Source: Corallococcus silvisoli | Lineage (GTDB): Bacteria > Myxococcota > Myxococcia > Myxococcales > Myxococcaceae | Assembly (NCBI RefSeq): GCF_009909145.1 | Contig: NZ_JAAAPJ010000006.1 | Location: 124,001-188,000 of the forward strand | Length of the DNA stretch: 64,000 nt | Reading direction: 5' to 3' | In this document: positions 34,192 through 45,423 of the stretch, piece after piece | Position numbering within the stretch: the stretch's first letter is position 1 | Layout of the letters: each line of letters starts with the position of its first letter | Position numbers and translations under genes: made by a program | Notes under the pieces: model-generated | Seen by the model: only the letters and a program-made list of their open reading frames with translations | Database searches by the model: none | Told to the model about the DNA's origin: nothing

Positions 34192-34944
34192 TCAGCGCCC
34201 CGGGGGCACCCAGTGCTCCCAGAGCCCGATGTCTCGGTAGCCCAGGTTCCGGTAGACGTGCAGGCCCGCCGGGGTGGACTGGAGCACCGTCGCGGTGCAC
34301 CCGCGCCCGCGCGCCCCGGAGATGAGCCCGCGCATCACCGCGGACGCCAGCCCCAGGCCCCGCGCCTCCGGATGGGTGGCCACCAGATACACGCCCGCCG
34401 TGTCCGCCACGTCCACCGCCAGCCCGCAGGACAGGGCCCTGCCGGCCTCGCGCGCCACCACCGTGTGCACCGGCAGCCGGGGGGGCCGCTGCCACACGGA
34501 GAGGATGTCCCGCCACTCCGGGCCGTAGGCCTGGACGTTGATCTCCACCAGGTCGTCCAGGCCGTCCGCGGACTCCACCGGCACCCCAGGCTCCGCGTCT
34601 GGCAGCTCCTGCAGCCAGGCGCCCATGGCCACCACGGTGAAGTCCGGACGGTAGCCCGCGGCGCCCAGCACCCGCGTCGCGTCCCGCTGCCCTGGCGTCA
34701 GGGTGACGCGCCAGCGCGACAGGCCCAGGCCCCGGTAGAAGTCCGTGATGGCGGGCAGCGCCTGGGCCAGCGCGTCCTCGTGGGCGAAGAGGACCTGCTG
34801 GAAGTGCGCGTCCTGGTAGGCCGGCAGCGCGAACGCGTCCACGCCGGGGAGCCGCAGGTGGCGCAGCGAGTCGCGCTCGGCCTGCAGGCGCTTGAAGGTG
34901 ATGAGGTTGGTGTGCAATCGCGAGGTGAGTTCGGCATCCGTCAT
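34192..34944 (-). CDS. GNAT-family N-acetyltransferase
   Basis: About 250 residues. The C-terminal half carries a GNAT domain with the acetyl-CoA loop ATHPEARGLGLASAVMRGL and ending HVYRNLGYRDIGLWEHWV. The N-terminal half (about 1-110) is a second, weaker GNAT-like fold, giving the tandem-GNAT length. The ATG at 34944 (MTDAELTSRL) is preferred over 34980. The substrate is unknown. It stands alone, with its 3' end facing the tandem repeat. Confidence 0.85.
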   Translation of the reverse strand: MTDAELTSRLHTNLITFKRLQAERDSLRHLRLPGVDAFALPAYQDAHFQQVLFAHEDALAQALPAITDFYRGLGLSRWRVTLTPGQRDATRVLGAAGYRPDFTVVAMGAWLQELPDAEPGVPVESADGLDDLVEINVQAYGPEWRDILSVWQRPPRLPVHTVVAREAGRALSCGLAVDVADTAGVYLVATHPEARGLGLASAVMRGLISGARGRGCTATVLQSTPAGLHVYRNLGYRDIGLWEHWVPPGR

Positions 34945-35050
34945 GCGGGCCGGCAGCCTAGACGCGGGGGCGACAGCCAAAGAACAGCCTCGGAGGAAAG
35001 GGCGCGCGTACCGGACGCCAGGGGGTTAGGTTTCCACCCCACGCCTGCTT

Positions 35051-35506
35051 ATGACCCCGCGCTTCTTTTCGTTCGATCCGCGTCCCACCCGAATCGCCCT
35101 CTTCCTGGGCGCGTGCCTCCTGGCGGTCCTCACCGCCTGGGCCCTGGCGGACTTCCGGGGCGGCGGGGGGCTGGTCGCCATGGCGCGGGCCGGCATCAGC
35201 GCCGGCCTGATGCTGACCTTCCTGGTGTCCCGCCACCGCCTCCGCCCTCGCGCGGAGTGGGGCGTCACCCTGGACAGCACGGGCGTGCGAGTGGCCCGGC
35301 CCTTCAGCGGTCAGCCGCTGGAGCTGCCCTGGGGACAGATTGATTCCGTCCGCCGGGTCGGCCGCAAGGGGAGCGTGCTGGGCCTGTTCCTCAAGGAAGA
35401 GGGAAGGGTGCTCGTCACACGACATCTTTTCGCCCGCAAGGCTGTTTATGAAGAGTTGATCGCGGCGCTGGAGGACCGCCTCCCGCCCTCGCGTTTCGAC
35501 GCCTGA
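35051..35506 (+). CDS. Small membrane protein with PH-like tail
   Basis: A 151-residue protein with two transmembrane helices (about 14-33 and 42-60). A C-terminal cytoplasmic domain (WGVTLDSTGVRVARPFSGQP, then ELPWGQIDSVRR) resembles bacterial PH-like domains of the YcxB/EbsA kind. It lies about 120 bases before gyrB on the same strand and could share a transcript with it. The function is unknown. Confidence 0.75.
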   Translation: MTPRFFSFDPRPTRIALFLGACLLAVLTAWALADFRGGGGLVAMARAGISAGLMLTFLVSRHRLRPRAEWGVTLDSTGVRVARPFSGQPLELPWGQIDSVRRVGRKGSVLGLFLKEEGRVLVTRHLFARKAVYEELIAALEDRLPPSRFDA

Positions 35507-35513
35507 TTCTTGA

Positions 35514-38081
<2,568 letters not shown>

Positions 38082-38110
38082 GGTCCACCGCGCGCCCCTG
38101 AAGTCCCACG

Positions 38111-38153
38111 CCGGGCCCCGGGTCAAAGACCCGTGGGCCCGGTGCCGTTTTCC
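38111..38153 (+). terminator. gyrB terminator
   Basis: CCGGGCCC pairs with GGGCCCGG and GGGTC with GACCC, around an AAA loop. It is followed by tgccgtttt. It lies 30 bases after the gyrB stop. Confidence 0.85.
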
Positions 38154-38223
38154 GGCTCCGCGCCCACGTGCCCTTCCCATCCTTGTCGAGCCGGGCCGCG
38201 CGAGCGGCGGCCCCCGTGAGCCC

Positions 38224-38781
38224 TTACGGAAGGAACCTGGAGACCCCCGCCCAGCGCCACGAGCTGCCCGCGCGCATGTTCAGCAAGGCGGTGACGCCGA
38301 TGACGCCCGCCAGGGTGAAGAGGTTCACGACGCCGCCCACGTCCAGCGCCTGCATCGTCCGCGCGGCCTTCTCCGGTGTGCGCACCGTGGGCTTCAGCCC
38401 CATCTCCACGGGGACGGCGCCCTCGGGGGCCTGCTTCGCCAGGGAGGCCCCACCGAGGATGTTGGCCGCGCCCAGCGCCACGGTGGCGCCCAGCAGCAGG
38501 TCCTTGGCGAGCACCAGCCGGCGCGTGGTGCCGTCAATCTCCCGGCCCGTCAGCCGCGAGCGGCCCACCAGCCAGGTGAGGGCCGCCACCCCCACCGACG
38601 CCGCGTTGATGACGTTGAAGCCGTTCCAGGCGGCGTTCACCACCCGGCCCCGCTCCTCCTGCGAGCCCACCCCCCGCACCGCGGGGTTGAGGGCCAGCTT
38701 CCCGAAGAGCGAGCCACCGAACCCGGCCGCGAGCCCCAGGTTGTGCAGCACCAGGCCGGTGGACGACAGCACAGGCGTCAT
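38224..38781 (-). CDS. Membrane protein, unknown function
   Basis: A 185-residue protein with about four hydrophobic segments (about 8-27, 52-72, 90-110, 147-166), Gly- and Ala-rich, with no known motif (LHNLGLAAGFGGSLFGKLAL). It is convergent with gyrB beyond the gyrB terminator. The spacing to the upstream kinase start region suggests its own promoter. Confidence 0.75.
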   Translation of the reverse strand: MTPVLSSTGLVLHNLGLAAGFGGSLFGKLALNPAVRGVGSQEERGRVVNAAWNGFNVINAASVGVAALTWLVGRSRLTGREIDGTTRRLVLAKDLLLGATVALGAANILGGASLAKQAPEGAVPVEMGLKPTVRTPEKAARTMQALDVGGVVNLFTLAGVIGVTALLNMRAGSSWRWAGVSRFLP

Positions 38782-38943
38782 GGACGGACTCCGTGAAGAA
38801 GAAGTGGATGTCCGTGAGGGTAGCCACTGCCCATGCCCGCGGGAGCAGCGCGTCAGGGTGACGCCCGGTGTGGGGCGGGGGCTCGCCTGCCCGTCAGTCC
38901 TCCGGAGGGAGTCTGGGAGGCCCGGCCGCCGCCGCGCGGGCGT

Positions 38944-41787
38944 CTACCGTTCGGAGCTTCGGGCGCCGCGCAGCGCCTCCGCGCGCTCCTTGCGGGACAT
39001 GTTCGTCACGTCGACGATGTCGAAGTCGAGCGCGCCCTGGTTGTCCCCCAGGTGCAGGTCCGGGAAGACGCAGCGCAGGTCGTTCACGCCCGTCACCTGG
39101 TAGCGCTTGCCCGTCTCGAACAGGCGGTGCGTGCTGCGCACGGACTCCGCCTTGGGGCCCTTCTCCACGCACAGCACCGTGTGCACGCGGCCCAGGGCGC
39201 CGGGCCGCACCTCGGCGAAGTCGTCGCGCACGGTGAAGAGGTAGGTGGACTTGGGGTTGAGGCCGCGCAGCAGCATCTGGTGCCGCGGCTTCACCTGGAG
39301 GGCGTTCTTCTCCGGCTCGAACAGCACCGAGCGCGGCGGGATGTACGCGGACTGCCGCAGGTGCACGCGGATGGCGCCGCGGTTGTCCTCGGGGCCGGTG
39401 TCATCCAGCGCGAAGAAGTGGAGCTTCTTCGCGCCCTTGATGGTGCGAGGGGAGCTGTTGATGAAGCCCACGGCGGCGTCGGCCGCGACGTCCCCTTCCG
39501 CGTAGTAGACGAGCGTGCCGGACGTGGTGCCGTCGCCGTCCGCCAGCGCCGCGCTGCCGTCGGTCCACACCGAATAGGCGGCCCCGGGCGACACGTCGAT
39601 GGTGGCCGTCGGGTACTCCGACAGCGGCAGCGCGTTGTACATGGGCCGCAGCACCAGCAGGCGCGTGGGGTAGTCCACGATCCGCATCGCGTGGTCCGCG
39701 TCGCTCTCCGCCGGCTCCGTCCCGGCGCCCGCGTCGCCCTGCGCCTCGGCGCTCGCGACGGCGGCGCTGCCGCCGTCGTCCTGGGGCCCGGCGGTGCCCG
39801 CGTCGTCCCCGGGCACGCCCGCGGCGGCGACGGCGGCGCTCCCCGAGTCCGCGGCCGGCGCTCCGGCGTCGACGGCGGTGGTGGGGATCTCCGACGCCAT
39901 CTGGGTGGTGCCGGGCGCCACCTCCAGCTCCGCCTTGAGGTGCACCTCCGGCTGGTTGGGCGTGAAGCGCCGCGTCCAGGCGCGGTAGCCCGGCTTGGTG
40001 ATGACGATGGTATGGGACGTCTTCTGCTCCGCGCCGATGACGCGGCTGGGCGTGTTCCCCACGGGCCGGCCGTTGACGACGATGGAGGCCCCTTCCGGCT
40101 TGGAGGTGAGCCACAGGACGACGGGCTCTCCCTCGCCCTCGACGACCTCCGGCGGGGACAGGAAGTGCACCAGCAGGCCGATCAGCACGACCACGGCGGT
40201 GACGCTGAACACGACCATGCTCAGCAGGCGCACCTGCTTCAGGCGCTTGCGCTCGCGCTCGGCGGCCTCGGCGGCCAGCTTGTCGCGGGCGTCGTCCGCG
40301 GAGGTGCGCGCCCGGGGGGCCTCGCGCTCCGGCGGCGCTGGCGGCTCCGGCGCGACGGCTGTCTCCACCGGCGTGTCACGCGGGGCCGCGAACGTGGGCA
40401 GCGCCCGCGGCATCGCCGTGGGCTCCGTCCCGGAGTCGGTGTCCGGCTCCGGGGGCAGCTCGGGGGGCAGGGGGCGCTTGCCGGTGCCGGTGGTCTCCCG
40501 GGTACCGCCCGCCGTCACCCGGCGCACGCCGGTGGTGCTGCGGCGCACCGTGGTGGCCTGGTTGGAGCTGGAAGTGGAGGAGCGGCGCGCGCCACCTTCG
40601 CTCGCGGGGCGCTGGCCGGCATCGCTGCCGGGGGCGCGCACGCCGGGGCTGGACGGGCGGGAGACGCCGGGGCTGGACGGACGGGTCACGCCAGGGCTGG
40701 AGGGGCGGACCACGCCGGGGCTGGAGGGGCGGCCGTTGCTGGAAGGCAGGCGCGCGCGGCCCTGGGACGGCTCCGACGACGGCGTCTGCCACGCGGCCAG
40801 CTGATCCTTGAAGGTGGGCGGCAGCTCCACCTTGCGTCCCTCGCCAGCCAGCTCCTCCGCGAAGAGGTACGTCATGAGCTGGCTCAGCATCGTGGGCGTG
40901 AAGCGCGGCGTGTCGCGGTAGAGCATCTCCACCAGCGACTCGCTCAGGTCCTTCGCCGTCTGGTAGCGCGCCTCGCGGTCCACCGCCATCGCGTGCGCGA
41001 CGATGCTCTCCAGGTCCTCGCCAATGGACGGGTTGATGGCGGACGGCGGCAGGCAGTCGCCCTGGATGATGCGGGGCAGCACCGTGACGAACTCGCCCTC
41101 GAAGGGGCGCCGGCCGCACAGCATCTCGTAGAGGACGATGCCCGCGGCGTACACGTCCGTGCGCGCGTCCAGGTCCTGCCGCCCCTGGGCCTGCTCCGGG
41201 GAGAAGTACGGGTACTTGCCCTTGAGCGTGCCCGGCGACGTCTTGGCCTCCACCGCGCTCGTGGCCTTGGCGATGCCGAAGTCGATGACCTTGACCTCGC
41301 CCTCGTAGGAGATGAGGACGTTGTCGGGGGACACGTCGCGGTGGACCAGGCCCAGCGTCTGGCCGTCCTCGCCCACGTGGCGGTGCGCGTAGTCCAGGCC
41401 CTCGCACAGCTTGCTGGCGATGTGCAGCGCCAGCGGCTGGGGCAGGAAGCCCACCCCGGCGCGCGCCGCGCGGCGCAGCACCTTCGACAGGGGCTGGCCA
41501 TGCACCAGCTCCATGGCGATGAAGTACTGCCCCTCCACCTCACCGAAGTCGAAGATCTGCGCGATGTTGCCGTGCGTGAGGCCGGCCGCGACGCGCGCTT
41601 CGCTGATGAACATCTCCACGAAGTCGTGGTCGTCCACGAAGTGCGGGAGGATCTGCTTGATGACGCATGGCTTGGTGACGCCAGCGGCACCGGTCAGGCG
41701 TGCGCGGTACGTGACGGCCATGCCCCCAGCGGCAATCTTGGAGACGAGGACGTACTTGCCGAATTGCTGGGGACTGGGTTCTGCCAC
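38944..41787 (-). CDS. Membrane-anchored Ser/Thr protein kinase with PEGA domain
   Basis: A 947-residue Hanks-type kinase. The N-terminal cytoplasmic kinase domain of about 10-290 has Lys44 (VIKQIL), catalytic Asp151 (HRDVSPDN), DFG Asp169 and the activation-segment FSPEQAQG. A linker of about 330-510 holds four tandem RPSSPGV units (353-384) and is Ser/Thr/Pro-rich. The transmembrane helix is at about 520-543, and the periplasmic PEGA domain at about 556-610 (SKPEGASIVVNGRPVGNTP). An Asp/Ala-rich spacer and a C-terminal domain of about 250 residues of unknown fold follow. GTG 41787 is the start; longer frames add unrelated sequence. It likely senses the envelope. Confidence 0.93.
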   Translation of the reverse strand: MAEPSPQQFGKYVLVSKIAAGGMAVTYRARLTGAAGVTKPCVIKQILPHFVDDHDFVEMFISEARVAAGLTHGNIAQIFDFGEVEGQYFIAMELVHGQPLSKVLRRAARAGVGFLPQPLALHIASKLCEGLDYAHRHVGEDGQTLGLVHRDVSPDNVLISYEGEVKVIDFGIAKATSAVEAKTSPGTLKGKYPYFSPEQAQGRQDLDARTDVYAAGIVLYEMLCGRRPFEGEFVTVLPRIIQGDCLPPSAINPSIGEDLESIVAHAMAVDREARYQTAKDLSESLVEMLYRDTPRFTPTMLSQLMTYLFAEELAGEGRKVELPPTFKDQLAAWQTPSSEPSQGRARLPSSNGRPSSPGVVRPSSPGVTRPSSPGVSRPSSPGVRAPGSDAGQRPASEGGARRSSTSSSNQATTVRRSTTGVRRVTAGGTRETTGTGKRPLPPELPPEPDTDSGTEPTAMPRALPTFAAPRDTPVETAVAPEPPAPPEREAPRARTSADDARDKLAAEAAERERKRLKQVRLLSMVVFSVTAVVVLIGLLVHFLSPPEVVEGEGEPVVLWLTSKPEGASIVVNGRPVGNTPSRVIGAEQKTSHTIVITKPGYRAWTRRFTPNQPEVHLKAELEVAPGTTQMASEIPTTAVDAGAPAADSGSAAVAAAGVPGDDAGTAGPQDDGGSAAVASAEAQGDAGAGTEPAESDADHAMRIVDYPTRLLVLRPMYNALPLSEYPTATIDVSPGAAYSVWTDGSAALADGDGTTSGTLVYYAEGDVAADAAVGFINSSPRTIKGAKKLHFFALDDTGPEDNRGAIRVHLRQSAYIPPRSVLFEPEKNALQVKPRHQMLLRGLNPKSTYLFTVRDDFAEVRPGALGRVHTVLCVEKGPKAESVRSTHRLFETGKRYQVTGVNDLRCVFPDLHLGDNQGALDFDIVDVTNMSRKERAEALRGARSSER

Positions 41788-42122
41788 GGGCGGGGAGGCG
41801 TGCCGGTAAAGGGGAAAGCCCGAGCATACTCGCCTTCCATCGAAAGTCCCGGACGCGCTCGCATGGCATGCGAAGATTTCGCTCCGGGTGCTGTCCCGGT
41901 GTGGCAGGCAGCCTGGTGGGTCAGGAAGACCCTCGGAACGGACACGACGCCCAGGGTCTCGGCGGGGCGGGTGTGAGGGGGACTGCTGGGGCGGTTCACA
42001 CTTCTTCACGCGGGTTCGTGACGTGCGTGCGGGGGGCGGCGTTATCACCTGCGCCATTCCGGGCCTCGGGCCGTGGGATGGGGGTGGTGGAAGGCCGCTC
42101 CCAGGGAAGCGAGACGACGGCC
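41788..42122. other. Divergent intergenic region
   Basis: 335 bases between the kinase and the outer-membrane protein gene. No gene, RNA or clear promoter motif was seen. It must contain the promoters for both directions. Confidence 0.5.
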
Positions 42123-43496
42123 ATGGGGCATGGGCGCCCGGTGTGGAGTGCGCGGGCCACCTTCGCGGTGGTGCTGGGGCTGGTGCTGGCCTCGGGGGCC
42201 GCGTGGGCGCAGGACGGGGACGGGTGGCCGTCCGCGTTCGACCTGCTGGCGAGCGGTCCCGAGCTGGGCGGCGGTGACGTGCCCCGCGCCGCGCCGCCGC
42301 GCCGGGGCGCGAACGCCTCCGGGGTGCCGCCGGAGGTGATGGCCCGGGTGCTGACGGAGGAGGGGCCACGGCCGGTGCCCATGGCGTCCGCGGCGGAGTC
42401 CGGTCCGGTGGTGGCGCCGGACGCGGAGACGGACGACGCGCCGGGGCCCCCGGGGCGCCGCGTGTCGGCTCCCCGGACGCGGCTGGTGGAGGACGCGCCG
42501 AGGCCGCCGTTCAAGGCGGTGCCGGTGGTGGTGGCGGTGGTGCCCGGGTTGGTGCTGCACGGGCTGGGGGCGTGGACGGCGGGGGATGGTCAGACGGCGC
42601 GGGGCCTCTTCGTGGCGGAGGCCACGGGGCTGGGGTTGCTGGCGGCGGGGGTGGTGCCCCTGGCGCTGACGGGCGCGTCGCGCAGGACGGTGGGGCCGCT
42701 GTACGCGGTGGCGCTGACGGGCGCGGGGGTGTTCTCGCTGTCGATGCTGGCGAACCTGTACGCGGTCATCTCCCCCGCGTTCGACCCCGGGCAGGTGCCG
42801 GACACGCTGCCGCCGTTGGAGTTCGACCTGGGCTACCAGTACGTGCACGACGTGTCGGCGGACTACCGGAACTTCTTCGCGCTGGGCGCGGTGGCGCGGC
42901 TGTCGGCGGTGCGGCTGGAGGCGTCCGCGCGGCTGGCGCCGGACGATGGCAACACGCTGATCCGCGCGGGCGCGGCGTACCGGCTGTGGGGCGCGCCGGA
43001 GCGGACGCCGGGGCTGGGGGATGGGACCGCGCTGGAGGTGGAGGGCTTCGCGACGTACCACCGCTACCCGACGGAGGGCTTCACGCTGGGCGGCGGGGAG
43101 GTGGCGCTCCGGGGCCGCTACGCGATGGAGCGCTTCGGTCCCAGGTTCATGGGCTCGTTCGTGGAGGGGAGCGTGGGCCTGTCGCTCCAGGGCTACAGCT
43201 ATCCGGGGCGCGTGGACGACGACAACCTGTACGGGCAGCTGCTCTACACGTTCGGCTATGGCGTGTGGCTGGGGCGCGGCGGGCCGCTGAAGGGCGAGGC
43301 GGTGCTCTTCTACGACCACCGCAAGGACGGGCTGGTGGGCGGCATGCGCGGCCGGGGCGGCGGCGTGGTGGGCTCGTTCGGCGCGAGGGGCCGCGTGCTG
43401 CTGACGGAGCGCTGGGGCGTGGCGGCGGAGGCGCAGGTGGGCGGCGCGCTGATGGGGCGGGTGTCGTTGTTGTACGCGGTGGGAGGTGACACGTGA
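42123..43496 (+). CDS. Exported outer-membrane-type protein
   Basis: A 457-residue protein with a Sec signal peptide (VVLGLVLASGAAWAQ). A low-complexity Pro/Ala region runs to about residue 130, two or three hydrophobic helical stretches lie between 135 and 210, and a C-terminal half made of alternating strands (LRGRYAMERFGPRFMGSFVE) looks like a membrane barrel. It overlaps the phosphoesterase lipoprotein gene as GTGA, so the two act from one transcript. The family was not recognised. An ATG at 41868 is rejected as start because the intervening residues do not look like protein. Confidence 0.75.
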   Translation: MGHGRPVWSARATFAVVLGLVLASGAAWAQDGDGWPSAFDLLASGPELGGGDVPRAAPPRRGANASGVPPEVMARVLTEEGPRPVPMASAAESGPVVAPDAETDDAPGPPGRRVSAPRTRLVEDAPRPPFKAVPVVVAVVPGLVLHGLGAWTAGDGQTARGLFVAEATGLGLLAAGVVPLALTGASRRTVGPLYAVALTGAGVFSLSMLANLYAVISPAFDPGQVPDTLPPLEFDLGYQYVHDVSADYRNFFALGAVARLSAVRLEASARLAPDDGNTLIRAGAAYRLWGAPERTPGLGDGTALEVEGFATYHRYPTEGFTLGGGEVALRGRYAMERFGPRFMGSFVEGSVGLSLQGYSYPGRVDDDNLYGQLLYTFGYGVWLGRGGPLKGEAVLFYDHRKDGLVGGMRGRGGGVVGSFGARGRVLLTERWGVAAEAQVGGALMGRVSLLYAVGGDT

Positions 43497-44614
43497 GCGG
43501 CGGGGTTCGTGCGCTGGGCGCGGTGGGACTGGCGGCGGCGCTGCTGTCTTCGGGCTGCATGCGGCCCGGCGAGGACCGCGCGGTGCGAGACACGCGCGTG
43601 GGCCAGGCCGAGGGCGACGCGCTGACGGTGGAGGTGGAGGGCGGGCTCGCGTCGGTGCGGACGCTGGCGTCGGGGACGCTGGAGCTGTGGGGACAGGCGC
43701 CGGTGTTCACGGTGCGCGTCAACGCGGGCGCGCAGGCGCGCGCGGACTGGCTGTTCACGGTGCACAACGCGATGCCGGGTGCGCTGCTGGAGGCGGTGGA
43801 CGCGTCGGGCACGCCCCTGGCGGTGGTGGCCCTGCCGGACGCGCACCCCACGGTGAAGGCGTGGCGGGTGGCGCTCGCGCCGGGGACGTCCGCCCGGCTG
43901 ACGGTGGCGCCGCCGGACTGGGACACGCGCGAGCCGTTCCGCTTCGCCGCGCTGGCGGACGTGCAGGAGGCGCTGTCGAAGGTGGGGGACATCTACGCGC
44001 GGCTGAACGAGGACCCCACGCTGCGCTTCATCTTCTTCGCGGGCGACCTGACGGAGTACGGGACGCGGGAGCAGTTGGAGGAGTTCCAGCAGCGGCTGGA
44101 GGCGGACTCGCGCATCCCGCTGTACGCCACGCTGGGCAACCACGAGACCTTCACCGACGACGCGCGCGAGTACCAGCGGCTGGTGGGGCGGGGCAGCCAG
44201 CACTTCGTCTTCCGGGGCGTGCACTTCAGCCTGGTGGACTCCGGCAGCAGCACGGTGGATCCGCTGGCGGAGGAGGCGCTGGACGGGTGGCTGGAGGAGG
44301 CGCGCGACGCGGTGCACGTGGTGGCGATGCACATCCCGCCCCTGGATCCGATCGGCGTCCGGGGCGGCGGCTTCGCCGTGCGCAACGAGGCGGCGGGGCT
44401 GGTGGGGAAGATGGCGAGGGCGGGCGTGGACCTGACGCTCTACGGCCACATCCACTCCTACTATTCGTTCTCCAACGCGGGCATCCCGGCGTTCATCTCC
44501 GGAGGGGGCGGGGCGATCCCGGAGCGCTTCGACGGGGTGGGCCGGCACTTCCTGGCGGTGGACGTGGATCCATCGGTGGGGGTGCGCGAGGTGGGGCTGG
44601 TGCGGGTGGATTGA
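43493..44614 (+). CDS. Calcineurin-like metallophosphoesterase lipoprotein
   Basis: A 373-residue lipoprotein (lipobox LLSSGC at about 17-22). An N-terminal beta-rich domain (about 40-140) is followed by a metallophosphoesterase domain from about 143. Metal-binding motifs seen are ADVQ (D-x-Q rather than D-x-H, as in CSTP1-like members), AGDLTEYG, LGNHE, MHIPPLD and YGHIHSYYS. It likely acts in the periplasm or on the outer membrane as a phosphatase or phosphodiesterase of unknown substrate. GTG at 43493 overlaps the previous stop. Confidence 0.88.
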   Translation: MSGGVRALGAVGLAAALLSSGCMRPGEDRAVRDTRVGQAEGDALTVEVEGGLASVRTLASGTLELWGQAPVFTVRVNAGAQARADWLFTVHNAMPGALLEAVDASGTPLAVVALPDAHPTVKAWRVALAPGTSARLTVAPPDWDTREPFRFAALADVQEALSKVGDIYARLNEDPTLRFIFFAGDLTEYGTREQLEEFQQRLEADSRIPLYATLGNHETFTDDAREYQRLVGRGSQHFVFRGVHFSLVDSGSSTVDPLAEEALDGWLEEARDAVHVVAMHIPPLDPIGVRGGGFAVRNEAAGLVGKMARAGVDLTLYGHIHSYYSFSNAGIPAFISGGGGAIPERFDGVGRHFLAVDVDPSVGVREVGLVRVD

Positions 44615-44736
44615 TCCGCGCGGGTCTTGACGATGCAAGCGGGGCCGACTTTCCGGCCCGCGCGAGGACCCCCTTGAAAGACCACTGAACATCTGGGCAG
44701 ATAGGCGGCCTCAACGCCTTGTGAGGAGGCCTGCCC

Positions 44737-45234
44737 ATGTTCGATTCCCCCGAGAACGATTCCATCTCCCCCGCGCTGCGCGCGCTGCTCGAGCTGTTCG
44801 CCACGGACCTGGCGGACGTGAAGTTCCCGGACGTGGACACGGCGGTGCTGGGAGAGGCCGCCGCGCATGTGCGGGAGAAGGCGGAGGCGGTGGCCCGGGC
44901 GCAGGCGGCGCTGGACGCGGCGAGGCAGGCGCTGAACGAGAGCCAGGAGTCGCTGCTCCAGAAGGGCCAGCGGGCGCTGGCGTACGCGAAGGTGTTCGCG
45001 GAGGACGACGCGGAGCTGGGCGGGAAGCTGGAGGCCATCCACCTGCCGCGTCCGGTGCGCAAGTCGGGGCCGTCCGCGGTGGAGCCCCTGGGCGCGACGG
45101 CGGGCAACGACGACAACGCCCCGCGCCGCCGTGGCCGTCCCCCCAAGCTGCGCCCGGTGGCCTCGCTCTTCACGGAGGGCGGCAACACCTCGGACGCCGC
45201 GCAGGAAGAGGCGTCCGCGGGCTTCCCGTCCTAG
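44737..45234 (+). CDS. Coiled-coil protein with AT-hook-like motif
   Basis: A 165-residue soluble protein. The middle (about 40-95) is an Ala/Glu-rich coiled coil (HVREKAEAVARAQAALDAAR). The tail has RRRGRPPK at about 129-136, the core of an AT-hook that binds the minor groove of AT-rich DNA, otherwise seen in myxobacterial regulators such as CarD and in histone-like proteins. It is followed directly by a terminator and appears monocistronic. A DNA-binding or nucleoid role is inferred from this single motif. Confidence 0.7.
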   Translation: MFDSPENDSISPALRALLELFATDLADVKFPDVDTAVLGEAAAHVREKAEAVARAQAALDAARQALNESQESLLQKGQRALAYAKVFAEDDAELGGKLEAIHLPRPVRKSGPSAVEPLGATAGNDDNAPRRRGRPPKLRPVASLFTEGGNTSDAAQEEASAGFPS

Positions 45235-45248
45235 GCCCGCAAGAAGAA

Positions 45249-45288
45249 GACCGCGTGCCCCCGGTACGGCGACCGGGAGCACGCGGTC
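45249..45288 (+). terminator. Terminator after AT-hook-like gene
   Basis: A 10-bp stem GACCGCGTGC/GCACGCGGTC plus an inner CCGGT/ACCGG stem lies 15 bases after the stop. No T run follows. Confidence 0.65.
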
Positions 45289-45423
45289 CGCGCTCTCCGA
45301 GTGGCTAGTCCTTCGGGAGCGCTGTCGAACGTCTCGAACACGACGGGGCCGCATATAGCGACGCCACGTGTCGCGAAGGTTCAGTTGCCGTGACACTTCG
45401 CCTCCGGCCGAGTCTTGATGGGG

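Noticed and set aside
33936..34325. Open frames through the tandem repeat
   Set aside because: The repeat lacks stops in several frames because of its composition; no ribosome binding site and no consistent frame was seen.
41788..42369. N-terminal extension of the Ser/Thr kinase
   Set aside because: The extra residues are Pro/Arg-rich, overlap the divergent gene, and the kinase fold starts directly after GTG 41787.
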